Shown here piece by piece: positions 1-7,900 of a stretch of DNA of 20,805 bases (position 1 is its first letter; each line of letters opens with the position of its first letter). The notes beneath the pieces are model-generated. The model made no database searches. It was not told the DNA's origin and saw only the letters and a list, made by a program, of their open reading frames with translations. The DNA lies in the IMG/VR virus record IMGVR_UViG_3300025383_000129, positions 1 to 20,805 of that record. One strand, given 5' to 3'. The stretch is from a virus. A program made the translations under genes and the position numbers.

Positions 1-44
1 AAACAAATTTTTATGGTGTAGAATTGTTAAACATTAGACAAAAA

Positions 45-50
45 GAGGAG
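45..50 (+). promoter_or_regulatory. strong ribosome binding site for first gene
   Basis: GAGGAG at 45-50 lies 7 bases before the ATG at 58. I see no convincing -35/-10 promoter pair in the preceding 44 bases, which are simply AT-rich; the promoter of the plus-strand block may lie left of the window. Confidence 0.7.
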
Positions 51-57
51 AAGAAAA

Positions 58-474
58 ATGAGCGATTCACAGGATGAAGTGTCGGCGATCCCTTTGGATA
101 AGTTGGCAAAAGTGTATAGGAAAATGCAAGCGAGGATTCAAGAATTAACTACTGAGTATGAAAATCAAATTGAGGGTATCAAAGCTCAACGAGATGAAGT
201 TAAGTCAGTACTTAAAGATAGAATGCTTGCACTCGGAGTCAAGTCTGTAAAGACTGATCATGGCACAGTATCGTTAACAACAAAGACACGATACAACGCA
301 TCAGATTGGGACGCATTTAAAGAGTTCGTAAAAGAACATGATGCGCTTGATCTTTTTGAGAGACGTATTGCACAAACAAACATGGCAAAGTTTCTTGAAG
401 AGAATCCCAAACTACTACCCCCCGGTTTGAACTCACACAGTGAGTTTGATATTTCAGTTCGTAAACCAACGTAA
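58..474 (+). CDS. Gp157-like phage protein (coiled coil)
   Basis: A 138-residue protein with the layout of the Siphovirus Gp157 family. Residues about 12-60 form a charged helical, probably coiled-coil segment. They are followed by a short beta stretch (VKTDHGTVSLTTKTRY, about 65-79) and a conserved-looking C-terminal part (DWDAFKEFVKEHDALDLFERR, about 83-103, then NMAKFLEENP and LPPGLN). The ATG at 58 is preceded by a strong GAGGAG at 45-50 with 7 bases spacing. The family's biochemical role is unsettled; in aquatic phages it sits beside ssDNA-binding and primase genes, as here, so a role in DNA replication or recombination is inferred. It is the first gene of the plus-strand block, 9 bases upstream of the ssDNA-binding-like gene. 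Family assignment is by recognition of the sequence pattern, not by a search. Confidence 0.75.
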   Translation: MSDSQDEVSAIPLDKLAKVYRKMQARIQELTTEYENQIEGIKAQRDEVKSVLKDRMLALGVKSVKTDHGTVSLTTKTRYNASDWDAFKEFVKEHDALDLFERRIAQTNMAKFLEENPKLLPPGLNSHSEFDISVRKPT

Positions 475-483
475 GGAGAAGAG

Positions 484-1440
484 ATGAGCAATATTGCTTT
501 ATTTGATGGGGCTAAAGCCCCAGCGTTTGCAAAACAACGTACAGGTAAATCTGCATTAGCAGAGGCATTAGGTGGAAGCGCAGACTTTGGTAAGCGCATA
601 TCTATTAAAGGCGGTGTATTCCGTTTGATGTCTAGTGGGAAAGAAATTGCTAACATTGAAGAGCGCTATCTTGATGTAGTGTTTGTTAATGCCGCACCTA
701 AGACAAGTCGTATTTGGTACGCTAAAGCGTACGATGGAGATGCAACAACTCCTGATTGTTGGTCTGCTGATGGTGAAACATCTAGCCCTGATTCTAAAGA
801 TCGTCAGTCTGAAAACTGTAGAGATTGCGCAAAGAATATAGCCGGTTCAGGTCAAGGTGACTCAAAAGCTTGCCGTTTCCAACACAGAGTTGCGGTAGTG
901 TTAGCCAATGATATTAATGGCGATGTGTTACAACTGCCAGTTCCTGGAGCTTCTGTATTTGGCGATGCTGATGGTGACAACATGCCTTTAAAAGCATACG
1001 CTCGTTGGTTAGCGGCTCAACAGATTGATCCTGAAATGGTTGTGACTCGTATGAAGTTTGATACCAAAGCAGAATCACCTAAGTTGTTCTTTAAATCCAT
1101 GAAGTGGTTAGAGCAAGAGGAATACGATGTTGTGTTACAAAAAGGTAAGAGTCCCGAAGCACTTGCGGCAATTACATTCTCTGTAACAAAAGTAGATAAA
1201 GTTGCGCCTCCGATTGCGATTGAAGGTAAAAAACCCGCTAAGGTAGCAGAACCCGAGATTACTGAGGACGAGGACGAAGTCATTGCTCCCGCACCTAAGA
1301 AGGCGAAACCCAAGGCGAAGGTAGAAGTCGTGGCAGACGATGAAGTCGACGAGCCAGTTGTCGTTAAGCAAGAGAAGAAAGCACCTGCGGTACCCCCCAA
1401 GGCGAGTTTAGCTTCAGCGATTGATGATTGGGACGATTAA
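484..1440 (+). CDS. ssDNA-binding-like protein with Cys4 motif and acidic tail
   Basis: A 318-residue protein. Residues 1-245 form a folded, beta-rich domain. It contains four cysteines, C92, C112, C115 and C130 (C-x19-C-x2-C-x14-C), which could bind zinc as in T4 gp32-type proteins. Residues about 248-312 are a low-complexity linker of alternating Lys/Pro/Ala and Glu/Asp/Val. The extreme C-terminus is DDWDD (314-318), the acidic aromatic tip typical of phage and bacterial single-stranded DNA-binding proteins, used to recruit replication partners. The position between a Gp157-like gene and the primase/helicase supports the same role. No strict OB-fold signature can be verified by eye, so the call rests on tail, cysteines and context. 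The ATG at 484 follows AAGGAGA at 473-479. Confidence 0.65.
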   Translation: MSNIALFDGAKAPAFAKQRTGKSALAEALGGSADFGKRISIKGGVFRLMSSGKEIANIEERYLDVVFVNAAPKTSRIWYAKAYDGDATTPDCWSADGETSSPDSKDRQSENCRDCAKNIAGSGQGDSKACRFQHRVAVVLANDINGDVLQLPVPGASVFGDADGDNMPLKAYARWLAAQQIDPEMVVTRMKFDTKAESPKLFFKSMKWLEQEEYDVVLQKGKSPEALAAITFSVTKVDKVAPPIAIEGKKPAKVAEPEITEDEDEVIAPAPKKAKPKAKVEVVADDEVDEPVVVKQEKKAPAVPPKASLASAIDDWDD

Positions 1441-1719
1441 ATGGCATATTCACCGAAAGTTATCGCAACGGTGAAGAAGGCGCCCAAGACTCTAGGAAAT
1501 CAACTAGGGCGATGGGCGATCCATCTCGAGTTCCCCGTTACAAAAATCGCTAGGGCTACTGGTGCAACTCGCCAGTCTGTATATAACTGGTTTAATGGTG
1601 GCGAAGTCTTTGTCGCATACCGCCCAGTTGTTGAGTCCCTCCTAAAAATATTACAGACGTCACCTACCAAGGAAGACGCGTGGAGAAAAGTATGCAAGTC
1701 ATTCCGCCTAGAAACCTAA
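1441..1719 (+). CDS. helix-turn-helix DNA-binding protein
   Basis: A 92-residue basic protein. Residues about 33-54 (VTKIARATGATRQSVYNWFN) have the shape of a helix-turn-helix: a first helix, a G-A-T turn, then a recognition helix with R-Q-S-V-Y-N-W. The rest is helical (YRPVVESLLKILQ and EDAWRKVCKSF). It may be a small regulator or a replication accessory protein; the sequence does not decide. The ATG starts at the base directly after the TAA of the upstream gene, with no good ribosome binding site of its own, so translation is probably coupled to it. The 3' end overlaps the next gene. Confidence 0.7.
   Translation: MAYSPKVIATVKKAPKTLGNQLGRWAIHLEFPVTKIARATGATRQSVYNWFNGGEVFVAYRPVVESLLKILQTSPTKEDAWRKVCKSFRLET
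1682..1686 (+). promoter_or_regulatory. ribosome binding site deciding the 1692 start
   Basis: GGAGA at 1682-1686, five bases before ATG 1692, lies inside the end of the upstream helix-turn-helix gene. It sits downstream of the alternative GTG at 1680 and so favours the ATG. Confidence 0.6.
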
Positions 1720-1880
1720 GTAATTCTGAATTGATTCGTTATGCCGCTGATGTGCTTGCATACCAAGTTGATTTGCCATTAAGTGTACAAGTAGAATTAT
1801 TAAGAAGGTTCTCGGCACTTAACCCTGCGGACACATTTCCGCCCAAAGATCCAAACCAACAAGAACTGTTCCCCCAATAA
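1692..1880 (+). CDS. small conserved-type phage protein with QQELF tail
   Basis: A 62-residue protein. I place the start at ATG 1692, because GGAGA at 1682-1686 is well spaced for it; an in-frame GTG at 1680 would add four residues but has no ribosome binding site. The N-terminal 45 residues are predicted helical (SNSELIRYAADVL, then LPLSVQVELLRRFSAL). The tail is proline-rich and ends N-Q-Q-E-L-F-P-Q. Q56-F60 (QQELF) resembles the bacterial sliding-clamp-binding motif (QLxLF, with Q-x-x-L-F as a looser form). It overlaps the helix-turn-helix gene by 28 bases and precedes the primase gene by 14 bases, so a replication-linked role is plausible but inferred. I recognise it as a type of small gene that often accompanies such primases, with no known function. 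Confidence 0.6.
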   Translation: MQVIPPRNLSNSELIRYAADVLAYQVDLPLSVQVELLRRFSALNPADTFPPKDPNQQELFPQ

Positions 1881-1894
1881 ACCCAAGGATACGC

Positions 1895-4807
1895 ATGACT
1901 CCGCAAGAATTTCTGGCGGCTGTACTTCCGTCTCCGGGGAATGGGTTGTACTGCGCCGTAGAATTAACAAAAAACAAAGAACACGCTTTTGCTGATAAGG
2001 TAGAAGAACTTGTTCCTCAAATAGATACTTGGCATGCCAATGAATGCGATGTGTTTTTTGCTTTATCAACTTTTGATAGACCTGAACGCAAAGCTGAAGC
2101 GGCACAAAGTATTAAGGCTTTCTTTATTGACATGGATGGCTACGCTACCAAAAAGGATGCGGGCTTTGCACTCGCCGCTTTTGCGGTTAAGACGAGCATG
2201 GACAAGTTGGGGCGACCCTACATTGTTGGCTCTGGCGGTGGACTTCATGTCTATTGGGCGTTGACCGAAGCTATCCCAGTAAGTGTTTGGAAACCTGTTG
2301 CTGAGAACTTTAAACGTCTTTGCAAACAAGAGAACCTTAATATTGACATGACGGTTACTGCCGATGCGGCACGCATATTGCGAGTACCGGGAACAAGTAA
2401 CTTTAAAAAGAAATATGGCACACCACGTCCTGTTAAGTTGCTCAATTCTGGCGACACGTTATCTTTTGATGACTTTAAAAGCTGGGTTGAGCGACATATC
2501 AAAGAGGAATTTAAAGCTCCTGAAATAGCTCTGCCCGGCAAACGTCCTGAGCGTAAGACTGCATCAGCGGTTAAACTGATTGAAAATTCAAAGAGTCTCT
2601 TTGCGCCTCTCATGGAAGAGTGTGGGCAGATCAAAGACTACATTGCCAACGCTCAAGAAGACGGCAAGGAACCCATTTGGCGTGGTCTACTTTCATGGAC
2701 AAAAGTGTGCGAAGATGGTGAGGAACATGCACTAAGTTTAAGCGCCATGCATCCATACAGTGAAGAGCGGATGCGCCAGAAGTTGGCAAATATTAAAGGT
2801 CCTTATGCGTGTATTAAGATGGACAGTGAGAATCCTGGCATCTGCGGGAAGTGTCCACACTTTGGCAAGATCACCAATCCATTGATATTAGGGAGAACCC
2901 TAGCTAAAGATAATACTGCCAAGATAATCCCAATCACGTCTGTAGAAAAGCCCGTAGAAGATTTTGATGAAGAAGTTGAATTTGGTCTAAATGAAGAGGC
3001 GGAATTAGAAGAAATCTTTGACGCGCCTCCCGCCGTGTACAGACCTGAACCTCCAAGAAATTACAGTTACGGAGAGAATGGTGGTGTGTACTGCGAGAAG
3101 ACTGAGAAAGATGTGGACGGCAAAACTTCTACAAGAATGATCGAGTTGGTTCCCTATGACTTGTTTGTGGTTGACTTGTTAAAGCTTGAGAATGAACACA
3201 TGATTCATATGGCGGCAGTTAGACCCAACAAAGTAGAGACGTTTACGTTCCCCCAAAAGGCGGTGGTTAGTAAAGACGATACCTTAAAAAACCTTGCGAC
3301 TCACAACATACTTGCTTCACATGGGGCGGGTAATGATAAGAACCTTTACGACTATGTCCGTGCTTGTGCAAACGAAGCTTCAACTAACAAAAAACCAATC
3401 GAAGTCCCGCTTCAATTTGGTTGGCAAGATAATGGCTCGTTCGTTTATAACCATAGGGTTTTCACTAAGGATGGCAAAGAAACCACAATCCCAATGCCAG
3501 GCTTGGAGAATATCAACCGCAATACAAACAAGATGGGTAACTTAGACGATTGGCGTCAGGTCTGGAACATATTTGTTGAGCGTAAGATGTATCCACTTTT
3601 AGCTAATGCTTTGGATTCTTTTGGTTGCCCATTGATGAGGTTTACTGAGTATGAGGGTTTTACTTGGGCACTTACTTCTAAGCTATCAGGTACAGGTAAA
3701 TCACTTACGCTAAGCGCTAAGGCGGGAGTTTGGGGGCACCCAATTATGTACAGGACTGGTAAGGGAACATCGCCAGTTGCAATGCAACAAAGAGCCGGTT
3801 TGCTAAAGAGTTTACCCCTACTGATTGACGAGATCACATCGACTCAACGTGCCAATATGGAGTGGGCGCCTGCCTTTATTTTTGACTTTGCAGAGGGTCA
3901 AGGTAAGGAACGTATGGATGCATCTGTAAATAAAGAACGTTTAAATAATACTAACTGGGCTTCTACTTGCACGCTGACATCCAATGAGGTGTTAACAGAT
4001 TACATGGCGGGCGCTAGAAAGTTTAGCTCAAATGGTGAGCTTCTTAGAATGCTTGAGTGGAACCCAACTGAAAAATTACAATGGAGTGCAGAAGAACGTA
4101 TAACTTTAAAGAAATTAAAGCGCAATTACGGCGTAGCCGGAGAAGCATGGGTGCGTTGGCTTGTTAGGAATCAAGACGTTGCTGAACAAATGGTGCAGAA
4201 AGTTTCTGTAAAGTTAGGTAAAGAAATGAATTTTACAGATGATGAGCGTTATTGGCATGCGGGTTGTGCGACTACTATAGCGGCGGCTATTCTTTTGGGC
4301 AGTAATTATGCGGGGATCTTAGATGTTCCAGTTAAAGCGCTTACAGATGCCTTGCATGAATTGGTTAAGAAAGCTCGAGGTATCATTGCATCTAACATCA
4401 AAACTGCGGAAGATGTGCTTAGTGCCTATACGGGAGATAACTACGGAAGCTTTATTGTCATTAAGAAAAATGAGGGGCGCTTGCTATCCACATGGGGGTC
4501 TGGAGATACTATTGACAAATCCCTTACTCGTTCTAAAGTACGTGGGCGTGTTGAGCATGAGCTTGATTCTGTTGGACACGTTGACTATTTTATTGAAGAG
4601 CAGTTATTGAAAGCGCACTGTGTTGCCATGAGCTTTAGTTATGCAGACTTTAAAGATCAAATAAGTAGGGTTTACAAAGTTAAGTATGGCAAAAAAGATA
4701 TGCTTGCAAAAACCAATGGTCCGAGCATGCGAGTAAATGTGGTGCAGATTTCGAAAAGGATTGAAGATGTTGAAGAATTTCAACTGGGAGACCTTGAAGC
4801 CGGGTGA
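1895..4807 (+). CDS. AEP primase-polymerase / P-loop helicase fusion
   Basis: A 970-residue replication protein. The N-terminal part has archaeo-eukaryotic primase (PrimPol) motifs: metal-binding FFIDMD (D79, D81), VGSGGGLHVYW (S113-H118), and NIDMTVTADAARILRVPGTSN with D151 and R160/R163. A cysteine cluster follows (C306, C317, C320, with H322: GICGKCPH), as in PriCT-like linkers. An acidic linker runs about 350-380. The C-terminal half is a P-loop ATPase of the DUF927/phage-helicase type, with SGTGKS at 598-603 as Walker A and LPLLIDE (D645, E646) as Walker B. It should prime and unwind phage DNA. The first Walker A glycine is replaced (K596 in the GxxxxGKS register). ATG 1895 follows AAGGA at 1885-1889. 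It overlaps the next gene by 41 bases. Domain calls are by motif; family names are from memory. Confidence 0.85.
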   Translation: MTPQEFLAAVLPSPGNGLYCAVELTKNKEHAFADKVEELVPQIDTWHANECDVFFALSTFDRPERKAEAAQSIKAFFIDMDGYATKKDAGFALAAFAVKTSMDKLGRPYIVGSGGGLHVYWALTEAIPVSVWKPVAENFKRLCKQENLNIDMTVTADAARILRVPGTSNFKKKYGTPRPVKLLNSGDTLSFDDFKSWVERHIKEEFKAPEIALPGKRPERKTASAVKLIENSKSLFAPLMEECGQIKDYIANAQEDGKEPIWRGLLSWTKVCEDGEEHALSLSAMHPYSEERMRQKLANIKGPYACIKMDSENPGICGKCPHFGKITNPLILGRTLAKDNTAKIIPITSVEKPVEDFDEEVEFGLNEEAELEEIFDAPPAVYRPEPPRNYSYGENGGVYCEKTEKDVDGKTSTRMIELVPYDLFVVDLLKLENEHMIHMAAVRPNKVETFTFPQKAVVSKDDTLKNLATHNILASHGAGNDKNLYDYVRACANEASTNKKPIEVPLQFGWQDNGSFVYNHRVFTKDGKETTIPMPGLENINRNTNKMGNLDDWRQVWNIFVERKMYPLLANALDSFGCPLMRFTEYEGFTWALTSKLSGTGKSLTLSAKAGVWGHPIMYRTGKGTSPVAMQQRAGLLKSLPLLIDEITSTQRANMEWAPAFIFDFAEGQGKERMDASVNKERLNNTNWASTCTLTSNEVLTDYMAGARKFSSNGELLRMLEWNPTEKLQWSAEERITLKKLKRNYGVAGEAWVRWLVRNQDVAEQMVQKVSVKLGKEMNFTDDERYWHAGCATTIAAAILLGSNYAGILDVPVKALTDALHELVKKARGIIASNIKTAEDVLSAYTGDNYGSFIVIKKNEGRLLSTWGSGDTIDKSLTRSKVRGRVEHELDSVGHVDYFIEEQLLKAHCVAMSFSYADFKDQISRVYKVKYGKKDMLAKTNGPSMRVNVVQISKRIEDVEEFQLGDLEAG

Positions 4808-4961
4808 GTGCATCTTTGTTCCAACGCTTGATGTGTACAAAACAAGGGAGATGGGGCTTCGTGCCGCCATCTGCCACGGAACAAAAACATACGCCAAGAT
4901 TGGAATCAAAAATGGTTTGCTTGGCGTGCTGTTCTTTAGACGCGGGAAGTTGCCTTCCTAA
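4767..4961 (+). CDS. small basic phage protein, function unknown
   Basis: A 64-residue basic protein (MLKNFNWETLKPGECIFVP...). The ATG at 4767 is chosen because AAAAGGA at 4754-4760 stands six bases before it; an in-frame upstream ATG at 4737 has no such site. The gene begins inside the last 41 bases of the primase gene and so is probably translationally coupled to it. It ends at 4961 after crossing the stop codon of the convergent late operon (4936). The pattern 'LKPGECIFVP ... REMGLRAA ... YAKIGIKNGLLGVLFFR' suggests a compact alpha/beta fold, with the pattern of a conserved small phage gene. No function can be given. It is the last gene of the replication block. Confidence 0.6.
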   Translation: MLKNFNWETLKPGECIFVPTLDVYKTREMGLRAAICHGTKTYAKIGIKNGLLGVLFFRRGKLPS

Positions 4962-7900
4962 AATTAGCAGAGAGTTTTTGTTTAGCTTCATCAATGCGGT
5001 CTAAACGCTCTCGCTTTTGGTCTGCGGTCAGGTGTGGTGAGTTTTGAATTATCCGTGTTTGCGCCGCAAACTGTGCCATCGTGTTTTGAAATTGTGTTGC
5101 TAGTTTTGCAAGCATTAAACGATCTTTATTGGCAAGCATATACTCTCTAGCTTCTTGTCCACGCCCTTCTTTGACCATTGTATTGAACGTGTTCTGCGCC
5201 TTGATTGCGTCTTGCGCTTCTTCATAAGCAATGTTTTCATCACCTCCACCAAACTTCTTCTGGAATGCGCTACCAATTAATGGCGCCTCAGTGATACGAG
5301 CGGCAGGTTTTTCAGTACCAGGTTTGAACAAATCATTGGCGGCACCGGCGGCGGCAAGAGGTAACTGTCCTAAATAACCTTTGACAATGTGCTCTAACTT
5401 AATAGGGGAAATTACTCCGCCAACTAAGTGACTCATTTGTTTAGCAAGTTCTGTAGTGTTTGCAGTAATGCGTTGCTCAGGATCTAATTTTTGCAAACGT
5501 GCAGACTCTAAGGGTTGCATGTAGTTTAAATCTAAATTCAGTGCAGCTTCTGCAATAGGCTTAATTACTTGTGGCACGCCCTTGGAACTATACCCAGGAA
5601 TTGAACTAGAAAATAACTTAGCTAATGCCCCTGCTTGATCTTTAGTTTCAGCCGTACCATTGATTGCATCTGCGGCGGCGGCACCAAGAGAAAAGAAATA
5701 ACCAACCTCGTAAGGTACAGGAATCTTTATAGGCTCTTCAAGACCAGGCAAGAACACAAACATGTTACTGTACTTATCTTGTAGCGTTGCATTCTTATAG
5801 TAAGGATTGTCTGATAGCGCAAAGCCGTATGCTAAACCTGAACCCGCCAAAGTAAGTGCTGTATTGTAGAACTTCTTCTTGATGTTCAGTTGGTCATTAA
5901 AAGGCATATTGCCACGAGCGGCTTTAGCAAATGAGTTGAGCGCTTGGATTTGTCCGTTCATGAACGGGATCATTCTGTTGGTATGTTGAACTGACGCAGA
6001 CAATCCACGCTTTTGATAGTTCACAATTTCACGAGCCGCAACTTCAGCTTCAACCTCAGACATACCTTTTTCACGAGCATTCTGATATACCAAAGCACGT
6101 GTAGACGCATCAGCATCCAGCGCCATCTTATCGGCTTTTGAAATTAACCATTGAATAGCGTTTTGATCTTTACCACTTGCCAACTGCAAAGCATATTTAG
6201 AAATGTCGCTACTGTCGCCTTTGAATATTTGACTGTGCAAAATACCTTTTCTTATAAGCTCTGCGCCAACTTCACTCTTACCCCTTTGCATTTGAATAAA
6301 GTTTTTACCGGCGGCAAGCACAGCCATTAAAGGATTTTTATCCACACCACCAGTTGCTATTGCCGCTATAGGATCACGAAGCAATTGATGCGCAAGATAA
6401 AGCGGAGTTCTTGTAACACCTGAACGCAACAGATCTGATGCATCGCCTGCAAGTTTTAAGTAAGCTGGTAAACTGAACGCAGTACCTTCAATACTCTTCA
6501 TGATCATGGCATCGGGCACACCCTCCATGACAGTTCCTGCGGTATTAATTTTTATCCAACGGTCGCCAGTATCTGCGGGATTTTTGGGATCGGGTTCTTG
6601 TGTGAAACGCAATACGTTTTTATCTGCTGGACCTTTACCTGTGTGCACAATCATTTCATTTTTGCCGCCATTTGGACGAGCATTACCAATTTCTTGGAAC
6701 GCATAGGCAATAGATTTTTGTGTAAGGTTAGTCAAGCCCTTATCTGTTAAGAGTAACGTGTTTTGCAACATTGACTGATCGAGTGGAAGTATCTTAGTCT
6801 CGCCACCTTTTAACGCATGCAGATATGGCTGATTTTTTATGTCGCCAACTTTGATCATGACGTTGTCATTGAAAATTAATTCAGCTTTTCCATCAGCGCC
6901 AACACGGTAGAACGGAACATAATCTTTATCCCGCATTAAATCTGCGGCGGCTTTCTTAGTGATTGCGCCAGTATCAGCAAGGAATTTGATCTGCCCTTCG
7001 TTGTAGGCATTATATTTAGTGCGGACATCTTCAAGCGCGGCTTTCATAGCGGGACGGGAATCCACATACGCCATTGTGTCCTGCAAATCTTTTTCACTTA
7101 AACCAAGTTCGCCAATGTCAAGTTTCTTCAAGCCTTTGTTAAGTGCACGAACAGCAATAAGATAGGCGGTTGCCATGTCGGTTTTGCCTTGAGCATTGCC
7201 TTCTGGTATGGCGGAAATAGCTTTAAATACGTCGGTTCCGCTATTTTTATTACGACTTTGAACTCCTTTAAGTCCTTTCTCATCCGTATACATTTCAAGC
7301 GGACCTTTGCCCAAGACAGACATTGCCATCTGAACTTTGTCGTCACCACGTATGATGTGTGAAATAACTTGAGTAGCAAGATTAGGATTGTTGATTTCTT
7401 TAGCGCCAACAGTAATTGCTTTTCTTAAGGCGGCACGCATGTCGACAGCTTCCATTTCAGCTGCAAGGGCTGACACATTGCTCATCTTGTCTTTGAGTGT
7501 GGGCTTTTGTGCAATTACTTTTTGAGTCAATCTAGACAACGGGTTGTCTGTACCGTAATCAGCTTTGCGTGAAAACAAAGGTTCTTTAGCAGGACCGATA
7601 GGATTTAAATCAGATGCAATAATTTTTGCGCCATTTTCTTTATCCGCAAAATCAACGTAGTTTCGGTAGCCTTCTTTTTTTCCACGCGAGTAACCATCCC
7701 AATGCTTGCTACCAGCAATACCGTTTGCTTCCATTATTCGTGATGCAAATTCTTGAACTTGTTTGTCAGGAATACCCACGGCTTCCATTGCATTTTCTAC
7801 GGCGCCAATAATATCTCTACCGGATCTGCGATCTTCAGGCATTTCCTTAAGCGCTTTATTAAACGCTATTTTTTGGTCTTTATTAAGCGAATTAAATAGG

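Noticed and set aside
1-57. Possible promoter (TATGGT, TTGTTAA) before the first gene
   Set aside because: No -35/-10 pair with proper spacing could be supported; the AT-rich leader gives many chance matches.
4604-4994. Minus-strand open frames of about 100 codons opposite the primase end
   Set aside because: They lie antisense to well-supported plus-strand genes, lack ribosome binding sites, and show no coherent protein pattern.
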